A DNA stretch of 38,040 bases from a bacterium (GTDB lineage: Bacteria; JAGOBX01): contig JAKPEO010000067.1 of NCBI GenBank assembly GCA_029551925.1, forward strand, positions 1 through 38,040. The letters are read 5' to 3'. The notes beneath the pieces were generated by a model, which was not told the origin of the DNA, searched no databases, and saw nothing but the letters and a program-made list of their open reading frames with translations. Shown one piece after another: positions 1-7,574 of this stretch; position 1 is the first letter of the stretch, and each line of letters opens with the position of its first letter. Position numbers and translations under genes: made by a program.

Positions 1-249
1 GCGTAAAATTCTTAACTGTATACAAATCGCTAAATAATTTTTTAAATTTATATTTATGCCAAATAGCATAATAATAATTAATCATCACGCTCCACCAACT
101 CTTGCCAAACTTGCGCGGCCGCAAAAATACTTAATACCGAGTATCAAAATTTTCTAATATTTTTATATATTTTGTCTTATCGATATAATAATGATTATCC
201 ATTATTAAAGCTTCAAAATTTTGCAAGCCATAAGGCAGTTTTTTTTCAT
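1..249 (-). pseudogene. Decayed AAA-ATPase-like (PF09820 / PD-(D/E)XK family) gene, 5' part
   Basis: Reading the minus strand from an ATG at 249, the tract after eight A residues translates (one base out of frame with that ATG) as LPYGLQNFEALIMDNHYYID followed by KTKYIKILENFDTRY. A TAA stop lies at 133-131, and the same frame then continues as VFLRPRKFGKS, YYYAIWHKYKFKKLF and SDLYT to the window edge. This is the N-terminal pattern of the AAA-ATPase-like family PF09820 (LPxGxxxFxxI, YYxDKTxxI, then the Walker A-like RPRRFGKS). The lesions seen are a one-base shift in the A-tract and an in-frame TAA just before the Walker A segment. The rest of the gene lies outside the window. The promoter is still intact. 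The family match is from memory of its motifs; the frame and stop are read directly. Confidence 0.72.
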
Positions 250-258
250 AATTTTTAT

Positions 259-287
259 ATTATATTACACACTGACTTTATATTCAA
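259..287 (-). promoter_or_regulatory. Promoter of the decayed ATPase gene
   Basis: On the minus strand TTGAAT (287-282) and TATAAT (264-259) are separated by 17 bp, with the ATG at 249. The signal is near consensus, so the dead gene may still be transcribed. Confidence 0.6.
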
Positions 288-313
288 GTATTTTAATAAT
301 TAACTATTAAATT

Positions 314-1522
314 TTAGGTTCTTAATTTCAAAACAGGCACAATAACAGCAAGTATCAGAATACTTATTACTGCGCCAATAAGAATCATTATCAACGGTTC
401 TATAATAGAAGTCAATATTTTTAATTGGGTATTGAGTTCTTCATTATACATCTGCTGCAAATTATTAAATATCTGCGGCAAACTATTGGTTTTTTCACCG
501 GTCCGAGTTAATCTAATAAGCGGTGCCGGAAACTGCGGATATTTACTCAATGTTTCGCTTAATGTCGCGCCTGATTCAATTTTTTTTATAATTTCAGCGC
601 TATTATTTAATAATATCACGCTGCCACTTGATTTCAGTGCGAGCGCCAAAGCGTTCAATAATTGAACATTGTTTTCTAATAAAGCCGCTAATAATCCTGT
701 AAATTTTATCAAAATATAATTCAAATAAAATTTATTTACTATCGGACAATGAAATTTCAATTTTTCAAGAAAAATCTTAACTTTTGCTAACTTACGAATT
801 TTACAAAATACCCAAAATAAAATCAAAAAAACAAAAAATAATAAGAGCCCGTATTTTCTCATAAACTCTGCAAAACGCAAAACTAATTTTGTAATCATCG
901 GCAGTTCGGCATTCAATTCATAAAAAATATTTGCGATATTCGGCAAAATATGGCTCACTAAAAAAATAAAAAATACAATACTTAAAATTAATAATATTGC
1001 CGGATAAATTGTAATAGCCAAAATTTTATTGCGCAGCGCAAGCCGTTCATCTATTATCTTATAAATTTTAAAAAACGCAGTAGTTAAATCGCCGCTTAAT
1101 TCGCCAGCTTTTAAAAGTCCACTTATAAAATTCAACGACTCGTCTAAATTTTTTTTTTCAAAAAATTCCGATACTCTACTGCCGGCCATTATTTCATTAT
1201 ATAATTCATCTATAAATTTATTGAGTTCTTCGGATATTGATATTTTCCGTATTTCAATCAGCGCCGCATCTATTGTAAGCCCTGATTTTAATAATAACTG
1301 CATCTGATATGCAAATAACGACCAGTGTTTAAGTTTGATTTTTGATATATTTGTTTTTTTTAATGAAGTTTTAATTTCATTAGAATATTCTAATTGCGAA
1401 TATTCCACTAAATAATATCCGGATTGCAAAATCTTTGCGCGAAGCGTATTAATATTATCAGCTTCATCTATATATTCAAGCGTCTTTCCCTGTTTATCCA
1501 ATACAGTAATTTTATATTTCAT
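314..1522 (-). CDS. gspF: Type II secretion inner-membrane platform protein GspF
   Basis: This 402-residue protein has the GspF/PilC layout: an N-terminal cytoplasmic domain (about 1-60), then two copies of the T2SSF fold, the first starting at SLFAYQMQLLLKSGLTI (about 68) and the second after residue 260. Hydrophobic segments lie near 170-195, 220-242 and 372-398. It forms the membrane platform that couples the GspE ATPase to pseudopilus assembly. It is the last gene of a six-gene operon and its ATG overlaps the end of gspE by 11 bp, implying translational coupling. The neighbouring GspD and GspE favour GspF over the type IV pilus homologue PilC. No pseudopilin gene follows; downstream is a decayed unrelated gene. 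Confidence 0.9.
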   Translation of the reverse strand: MKYKITVLDKQGKTLEYIDEADNINTLRAKILQSGYYLVEYSQLEYSNEIKTSLKKTNISKIKLKHWSLFAYQMQLLLKSGLTIDAALIEIRKISISEELNKFIDELYNEIMAGSRVSEFFEKKNLDESLNFISGLLKAGELSGDLTTAFFKIYKIIDERLALRNKILAITIYPAILLILSIVFFIFLVSHILPNIANIFYELNAELPMITKLVLRFAEFMRKYGLLLFFVFLILFWVFCKIRKLAKVKIFLEKLKFHCPIVNKFYLNYILIKFTGLLAALLENNVQLLNALALALKSSGSVILLNNSAEIIKKIESGATLSETLSKYPQFPAPLIRLTRTGEKTNSLPQIFNNLQQMYNEELNTQLKILTSIIEPLIMILIGAVISILILAVIVPVLKLRT

Positions 1523-3041
1523 TTTCTACTGATAATAACGAAATAATTTCGTCAACTGATATTTCGCCGTTTTTCAATAATTCAAGCGCCGCATCTTTTA
1601 AAAAACTAACACCGTTTGTAATACAATATTTTCTAATATCATCGGCGCTGCGTTTTTGCAGTATCATCTCTCGAATTTTTGAATCTATTATAACAATCTC
1701 AAATATTCCGCGGCGCTTAATTATGCCGGTATTTTTACAATACGCGCAGCCGGTAGATTTATAAAATTTCAGATTATCAGACAAATTAAGATTTAATGCT
1801 TTTATTTTTTTATATCCTTCTTTATCATCTGTTTTACATCGAGGACATAATATTTTAGCCAATCTTTGAGCAATCACACAAATCAAGGAACTGCTTATAA
1901 GATACGGTTTTAAGCCCATATCATACAGCCGCGCAATTGCGCTGACTGCATCATTTGTATGCAAAGTGCTGAATACTAAATGCCCTGTCAATGATGCGCG
2001 TATTGCAATGCTCATTGTTTCTTCATCGCGTATTTCACCGACCATTATTATATCCGGATCTTGCCGCAATATCGAACGCAAGCCAGCTGCAAATGTTAAA
2101 CCAATTTCTGGCTTGACTTGTATTTGATTAATTTCAGAAATCTGATATTCTATTGGATCTTCGATTGTTATTATATTTTTTTTACCGTCTTTTAACGCGC
2201 TTAATAAAGCATAAAGCGTAGTAGTTTTTCCGCTGCCTGTCGGACCTGTAACCAATACTATGCCATTAGGGCTCGCAATTATTTTTTTTAATAATAAATA
2301 GTTTTGGTCCGATAACTCCAGATTTTCTAATTTCAATAAAAACTTTGATTTATCCAAAACGCGCAAAACTATCCGCTCGCCAAAATTCAGCGGTATCGTC
2401 GATACGCGAAAATCTATGCGTCTGCCTGCGAATGCTACTTGAAAACTGCCATCTTGCGGCAAACGCGTCTCGGAAATATCTAAATTTGCCAAAATTTTTA
2501 TTCTGCTGCTTATCGCTGGCTGCTGCGTCTTTGAAATAACATTTTTAGTATAAAGCACGCCATTCAATCTATAACGCACTAACACTTTTTCTTCCAGCGG
2601 TTCAATATGTATGTCAGTAGCGCTATTCACTAATGCGTCTATTAATAATTTATTAACTAATTTTATTATCGGCTCTTCTACATTTACATTATACAACAAA
2701 TCTTTTTTTTTTATTTCAGAAGTTATTTCTAATTCCGCATTATTTCCATTTTCAGAATTTGACGACTGTTCAATCTTTCCGTCTATATTATCTTGCGGTT
2801 CTGTTATGCGCGATAAGTAATAATTGTCGATTTCTTTATCTAACAAATCTTTATCAAATATTTCAAATTTATACGGATAATTAAAATAAATAGATAAATT
2901 ATCAGCTAAATATTTTTTTTCCGCGCTGTCGCTCGCAATTTTTAAAGTTTTTGTTTGTTCATCAAAATCGTATGGAAAAACTAAATATTTTTTGACAAAT
3001 GATTTATCTAATTTTTCTAAATATTCAGGTTTATTTATCAT
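1512..3041 (-). CDS. gspE: Type II secretion ATPase GspE
   Basis: This 509-residue cytoplasmic traffic ATPase powers pseudopilus extension. Visible motifs in order are an N-terminal MshEN-like domain (about 1-90), Walker A GPTGSGKT (266-273), the Asp box around TIEDPIEYQ (292-300), Walker B IIMVGE (331-336), the His box STLHTNDA (358-365) and the tetracysteine zinc site C399, C402, C432, C435. All key residues of the GspE/PilB family are present. The length fits GspE better than PilB, which is usually about 570. A short Asn/Ser/Glu-rich linker at 92-108 joins the N-domain to the core. It overlaps gspD upstream and gspF downstream by 11 bp each, so the three are surely one transcript. Confidence 0.93.
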   Translation of the reverse strand: MINKPEYLEKLDKSFVKKYLVFPYDFDEQTKTLKIASDSAEKKYLADNLSIYFNYPYKFEIFDKDLLDKEIDNYYLSRITEPQDNIDGKIEQSSNSENGNNAELEITSEIKKKDLLYNVNVEEPIIKLVNKLLIDALVNSATDIHIEPLEEKVLVRYRLNGVLYTKNVISKTQQPAISSRIKILANLDISETRLPQDGSFQVAFAGRRIDFRVSTIPLNFGERIVLRVLDKSKFLLKLENLELSDQNYLLLKKIIASPNGIVLVTGPTGSGKTTTLYALLSALKDGKKNIITIEDPIEYQISEINQIQVKPEIGLTFAAGLRSILRQDPDIIMVGEIRDEETMSIAIRASLTGHLVFSTLHTNDAVSAIARLYDMGLKPYLISSSLICVIAQRLAKILCPRCKTDDKEGYKKIKALNLNLSDNLKFYKSTGCAYCKNTGIIKRRGIFEIVIIDSKIREMILQKRSADDIRKYCITNGVSFLKDAALELLKNGEISVDEIISLLSVENEI

Positions 3042-5343
3042 CCTTCAATTTCCGTAATGTCTCATCTATTCGCTTATTTATTTTTTCAATTTCTGTTTGC
3101 TGTATCTCTATTGTTTGAGAATTCACCGAATAAATTACTTCCGGCGACAGCACTACTATCAAATTCGTTTTACTTGATTTTTCTTCTGTGCGTTGGAATA
3201 ATCTGCCTAATACCGGTATTTGACTTAATAGCGGCACAGCATATTTTGTCTTGCTTTTATTATCTTTTATCAATCCGCCAATTACTATTACTTTTTTATT
3301 GTCAACAGTAATTTTGGTTTTCAATTCGCGAGTTGAAACTAACGGCGCGTCAAACACCGCTTTTTCTAATAGATTTTTTACTTCTTGTTTTATATCTAAT
3401 GTTATTCTATTTTGATTATTAACTTGCGGAGTAATTCGCAATGTTATTCCGACATCTTGATATTCGTATGAATAAATAGTGGCATTATTATCAGTCACAC
3501 GCGAATTAGTAATAAACGGCACTTTCTCGCCGACATTAATAAATGCTTCGTTATTGTCTTCTGTTAAAATACGCGGTGATGACAAAATATTAAAATCAGT
3601 ATTCTGTTTGAATATATTTATAATAGCGCCGACATCTAAATTATCGCTTTTTATCACGCCTACGCTGAAGCCCGGCAGTAATTTAGACGCTGTCTTTAAA
3701 TCGCTATTTTTTAAAATATTCGGGTCTATCATATTGAAATTTTGCGTCATTGCTCCTTCAAATTTGCCGCTTGAAATCTTATCGCCTGCCTGCCATTCCA
3801 CTCCCAATTTTTCTAAATCTTCCGCGCTCACTTCCGCAATAATAGCAGTAATTAATATCTGCGGTTTCTCTTTATCAAAATCTTCGATTATTTTTTTGAT
3901 TTGCACAAACTGCTCGTTTGAACAAGTTGCAACTACTGAATTTGTCGCTCTATCAAATGTAAATGGTATCGCAGTATTCGCTCCCGTTTTATTATCTGGA
4001 AATGTCAATTTTGATAACGCTTCTGCTACTGCTTGGGCATTTGCATTTTGCAATTTATAAATATGAATATTTGATTTTTTTATATTTGCTTCTTTATCAA
4101 ATTCTGCTAATAACTCGCCAATATAATCTATTATATCCTGATAATTTGACGATACTATTATCGACTGCTGCCTTTTATCAGCTACAATATTTGTCAACTT
4201 AAATTTTTCGTTATATACAGGGTCAGTCAGCGGCAATAATTTTTTTAGATTTTCAACCGCTATTTCTGCGTCAGCGTAAATCAATGGAAAGACCTTTATC
4301 ACCGGCTTTTTAAATGGTGCTTTCACATCTATTTTTTTTATAAAATCTTCGATTATTCCGAATATTTCGCTGTTTGCAGTGAATACTATTAGCGCATTCT
4401 GTTCCAAATCTTCATATAAAAATAAAGAATTCAAACTATTAGAAAACACAGGATTTACTTTAATTATATTAATGATATTTTCTGAAAGTTTTTTTACAGT
4501 GGTGTTGGTTAAATGAAATACGCGAATATCAGTTGGCATCCCCGCTTTATTATCCAAATTTTCTAATAAATCTTCAATATATTTAATATTTGACGGCACT
4601 GTAATAATTATAAGTTTATTGCCGTATTCTTCCGGTATAATTGTGCACGGCATATTATAACCGCGCTGAGCATTTAATGCAGTTAGTATTTGCGTAAGTT
4701 TCGGCGCTAATGTCTGCACTGATATTTTATTCATCTTGTAAATTAATATTTTATTTTCAATAGATTCAACATCTAATAATTTTATCAAATCTTCAAATTT
4801 TTTTATCAATTCGCCAAGACCGGCAAATATCAATGAATTTGTCAAATTATCTACTACAATTCTAACATCAACAGGCATTATTTGCCGCAAGGCGTTTAAT
4901 ACTGCATTTGCAGACGCGTATTTTAATTTATATAATCTCACTGTAATTTTAGCGCTATTGTCAATTTCATCGCCTTCTGATATGTTTGATATTTCCTGTC
5001 TCGCTACACCTAATGGAGTAATTACGGCAAAATTATTGCGATAAACTATACCAAAACCCGCTATATTCAAAACATTTTCAATTATATCAGGTAACGCGGC
5101 AACAGAAATTTTTTCAGGAGTGATTATCGAGACCTTACCACTTATATTCGGTGGCAATATATAATTTATTTTTGTAATTTCATTTAATTTTATTATCAAA
5201 TCTTTTATTTCTATATTATCAAAATCAAGCGCTATTAAATTTGCAGAATCATTTGCGTTCGATTTCTCGTTCGAATAAATAGCTGGTTTTTCTAAAAAAA
5301 ACAAAAAAGTAAATATTGCAAAAAAATAAATAAAATATCTCAT
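3031..5343 (-). CDS. gspD: Type II secretion outer-membrane secretin GspD, with extra N-domain repeats
   Basis: This 770-residue secretin forms the outer-membrane channel of the secretion system. It has a signal peptide (about 1-24), an N0 domain (about 36-108), a series of NolW-like N repeats, and the secretin core (about 490-735) ending in VPLLSQIPVLGRLFQ. I count five N1-type repeats, starting near 137, 201, 275, 352 and 428 and each opening with a pattern like KLKYASANAVLNAL. GspD usually has three (N1-N3), which explains the above-average length. The C-terminal about 35 residues are charged and helical (EIEKINKRIDETL), a possible pilotin-binding tail, which is inference. It lies 16 bp downstream of the SPFH gene and overlaps gspE by 11 bp. 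Confidence 0.9.
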   Translation of the reverse strand: MRYFIYFFAIFTFLFFLEKPAIYSNEKSNANDSANLIALDFDNIEIKDLIIKLNEITKINYILPPNISGKVSIITPEKISVAALPDIIENVLNIAGFGIVYRNNFAVITPLGVARQEISNISEGDEIDNSAKITVRLYKLKYASANAVLNALRQIMPVDVRIVVDNLTNSLIFAGLGELIKKFEDLIKLLDVESIENKILIYKMNKISVQTLAPKLTQILTALNAQRGYNMPCTIIPEEYGNKLIIITVPSNIKYIEDLLENLDNKAGMPTDIRVFHLTNTTVKKLSENIINIIKVNPVFSNSLNSLFLYEDLEQNALIVFTANSEIFGIIEDFIKKIDVKAPFKKPVIKVFPLIYADAEIAVENLKKLLPLTDPVYNEKFKLTNIVADKRQQSIIVSSNYQDIIDYIGELLAEFDKEANIKKSNIHIYKLQNANAQAVAEALSKLTFPDNKTGANTAIPFTFDRATNSVVATCSNEQFVQIKKIIEDFDKEKPQILITAIIAEVSAEDLEKLGVEWQAGDKISSGKFEGAMTQNFNMIDPNILKNSDLKTASKLLPGFSVGVIKSDNLDVGAIINIFKQNTDFNILSSPRILTEDNNEAFINVGEKVPFITNSRVTDNNATIYSYEYQDVGITLRITPQVNNQNRITLDIKQEVKNLLEKAVFDAPLVSTRELKTKITVDNKKVIVIGGLIKDNKSKTKYAVPLLSQIPVLGRLFQRTEEKSSKTNLIVVLSPEVIYSVNSQTIEIQQTEIEKINKRIDETLRKLKDDK

Positions 5344-5359
5344 AAAATTATTCTTAAAA

Positions 5360-6286
5360 TTATTTTTTACCTTTATTGATTTCTGAAATTATATTTGTCA
5401 TTGATGAAATCAATGATCCTATATCACTCAAATTTGACGGAATTATCATAGTATTATTAGTTTTCGCTAATTTGCCGAATTCTGTTATATATTGTTCTGC
5501 TAATTTCAATGCCACTGCTTCATTGCCTTTTTCGACATTTATAGCATTTGCTACTATTCTTATACCTTCTGCTGTAGCTTGAGCGACTTTTAATATTTCT
5601 TGCGCCCTGCCTTCCGCTTCGTTTATCTTACGCTGTTTTTCACCTTCGGATTTTTGAATTGCTTCTTGTTTGTCGCCTTCTGAACGATTAATCTTCGCTT
5701 GTCGCTCGCCTTCTGATTCCGCAATAACTGCACGTTTCTCGCGTTCTGCGCGCATCTGCTTTTCCATAGCATCTTTTATACTCTGCGGCGGATTGATATT
5801 TCGTATTTCGTATCTCGTAACCTTCACGCCCCAAGGTATAGTCGCTTCGTCAAGCACTTTTAATATACCGGCATTAATAGTATCGCGCTCTTCAAATGTT
5901 TTATCTAAATCTAATTTCCCCATTTCTGAACGCATCGTAGTCTGCGCTAATTGTATTGTCGCAAATAAATAATTATCTACGCCGTAACTTGCTTTATATG
6001 GGTCTATTACTTTAATATAAAGCACACCGTCAACTTCAACTTGTATATTATCTTTTGTAATACATAATTGCGAAGGCACATCTATCGCTTGCTCTTTTAA
6101 TGTATGACGATAACGAACAACATCAATCCACGGAAAAAGTATATGAAAACCAGCTTCAAGAGTCTTGCTGTATTTTCCTAATCTTTCAACTATAAACGCT
6201 TCTTTATTCGGCACAACCCGCGCGGTCTTAAATAACGTGATAATAACAAGCAATAACAATAACCCGCCAAATATTACTCCGCCCAT
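5360..6286 (-). CDS. SPFH/band-7 (stomatin/prohibitin-like) membrane protein
   Basis: The 308-residue protein has one N-terminal transmembrane segment (about 2-20), an SPFH domain (about 25-185, with GKYSKTLEAGFHILFPWIDVV) and a long Ala/Glu-rich coiled coil (about 185-245) holding repeated SEGE/SEGDKQ units. This is the QmcA/slipin-type organisation of proteins that assemble into large membrane-microdomain rings. The next gene upstream in the operon, 13 bp away, encodes an NfeD-type protein, the usual partner of this SPFH subclass. Its place between nfeD and gspD is unusual and may tie the microdomain to the secretion machinery, which is inference from linkage only. Start chosen at the only ATG before the membrane segment. 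Confidence 0.9.
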   Translation of the reverse strand: MGGVIFGGLLLLLVIITLFKTARVVPNKEAFIVERLGKYSKTLEAGFHILFPWIDVVRYRHTLKEQAIDVPSQLCITKDNIQVEVDGVLYIKVIDPYKASYGVDNYLFATIQLAQTTMRSEMGKLDLDKTFEERDTINAGILKVLDEATIPWGVKVTRYEIRNINPPQSIKDAMEKQMRAEREKRAVIAESEGERQAKINRSEGDKQEAIQKSEGEKQRKINEAEGRAQEILKVAQATAEGIRIVANAINVEKGNEAVALKLAEQYITEFGKLAKTNNTMIIPSNLSDIGSLISSMTNIISEINKGKK

Positions 6287-6299
6287 TTTTGCTCCTCCA

Positions 6300-6731
6300 T
6301 TATTTTTTTAATTTTTCTACTATCATTATTATGCTTTCTTTATTTATGATTTTTACTGGTTCGGATTCTTCTATTACTTCGCTTGCGCTCGCTGGAAATG
6401 TCGTGCCTTCTAATTTAATCTTACCTTGCTGCTGGTCCGGTATGATTTTTTCTACTACTATCGCAGTCTTGCCAATATATTCATCTTCTACATTTTGCTC
6501 TTCTTTGCCTTTTAACCAAATTATCTTTTTTCTCAAAAATACAATAAAAATTACTGATAACACAGCGCATAAAAATAATTGCATTCCAAAACTCAAATTT
6601 ACGCCAAGCCATAATAACAATGCAATACCCCAACAAGCCAAGCCGATAAATATAATAATCAAGCCCGGTAAAGCAAACTCAAATATCGCTAACACTGCGC
6701 CTATTATAAACCATAATACCCATTTTTCCAT
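6300..6731 (-). CDS. NfeD-like membrane protein (short form)
   Basis: The 143-residue protein has three or four hydrophobic stretches in residues 5-66 followed by a soluble C-terminal OB-fold-like domain (about 75-143, with GKTAIVVEKIIPDQQQGKIK). This is the short NfeD (YbbJ-like) form lacking the N-terminal serine protease domain of long NfeD proteins. Such proteins pair with SPFH proteins in bacterial membrane microdomains, and the SPFH gene follows after 13 bp. The gene upstream is 11 bp away, so it lies inside one operon. Confidence 0.85.
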   Translation of the reverse strand: MEKWVLWFIIGAVLAIFEFALPGLIIIFIGLACWGIALLLWLGVNLSFGMQLFLCAVLSVIFIVFLRKKIIWLKGKEEQNVEDEYIGKTAIVVEKIIPDQQQGKIKLEGTTFPASASEVIEESEPVKIINKESIIMIVEKLKK

Positions 6732-6742
6732 TTTTATAATTC

Positions 6743-7462
6743 CTATTTTTTCTCTAAAATTTTTATATTAATAGGTATTTCTATTTTTGTCATCTGAAAT
6801 TTTATATTATTTTTTAGCGCGGTCAGTGTAATAAAAATATTGAAATCAATATCATTATAAAATTTTGTATTCAAATCAAATTTCGCTATACCATTGCATT
6901 TTACTAAAATATCATAAATATAATCATTATCTTCAGCATATTTACAAGAATATTCTGGCATTGAAAAAATAATATCAGCAATAGAATTTTCTACTTTTTT
7001 TATATCCGCCTGCAAAGTTAATTTTCCGATTTTATAAAAATCAAATGGTATATCAAAATTCCATTTTTCGCCTTTTTTGAGTTTCTGCGGCAATTGAAAA
7101 TATTCTATTTTTTCTAAATTTGGTCGCAATATATAAATAGCATTATTAATAAGTTCAATATTCTCATTTTCATTTGTCTCAATATCTGTTAATATCCCCG
7201 TTGTTTCGCTATTTATAGTTAATAAATATTTTTTTGTTATTGTATCGTTATAATCTTCAAATTGCGGAATATAACCTATACTGCTCTTTAAATTTTCGAT
7301 TATATATTTTTTTTGAATATCTATTGATATTTCAAATTGCTTATTATTTTGCCATTTATATTCGATTTTTCCAGAACTAATAATATTTCCGTTTTTATAT
7401 AAAAAATAAATTATACCAACAGCAATAATTAATAAAATTACCGCTATCAATTTTTTGTTCAT
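6743..7462 (-). CDS. Membrane-anchored or exported protein of unknown function
   Basis: I do not recognise this 239-residue protein. Residues 5-22 form a hydrophobic segment after MNKK, an uncleaved anchor or a signal peptide with no lipobox Cys, so the rest should sit in the periplasm. The body is rich in Ile, Asn, Lys and Glu with alternating hydrophobic residues, suggesting mostly beta structure; a GEKWNFDIPFDF segment lies near 133-144. It is the first gene of the operon, 11 bp upstream of nfeD, with an RBS-like AAAGGGCAG just before the ATG. An amidase terminator lies directly upstream and I see no clear promoter in the 35 bp between terminator and start, so the operon may partly depend on read-through. 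Confidence 0.7.
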   Translation of the reverse strand: MNKKLIAVILLIIAVGIIYFLYKNGNIISSGKIEYKWQNNKQFEISIDIQKKYIIENLKSSIGYIPQFEDYNDTITKKYLLTINSETTGILTDIETNENENIELINNAIYILRPNLEKIEYFQLPQKLKKGEKWNFDIPFDFYKIGKLTLQADIKKVENSIADIIFSMPEYSCKYAEDNDYIYDILVKCNGIAKFDLNTKFYNDIDFNIFITLTALKNNIKFQMTKIEIPINIKILEKK

Positions 7463-7497
7463 AACTGCCCTTTACTTTAAAATAAAAAATAAAAAAA

Positions 7498-7542
7498 ATG
7501 CCAGAACATCAAAATTTTTTCAATATTTCAATGTTCTGGCAT
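7498..7542 (-). terminator. Intrinsic terminator after the amidase gene
   Basis: A perfect 12-bp inverted repeat (ATGCCAGAACAT / ATGTTCTGGCAT, 7498-7509 and 7531-7542) encloses a 21-nt loop. On the minus strand it is followed at once by a run of T (7497-7491), the layout of a rho-independent terminator for the propeller-amidase transcript. It also separates that unit from the secretion operon. Confidence 0.85.
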
Positions 7543-7574
7543 AACATAATTAAAATTAAATTAATTCACTAAAA

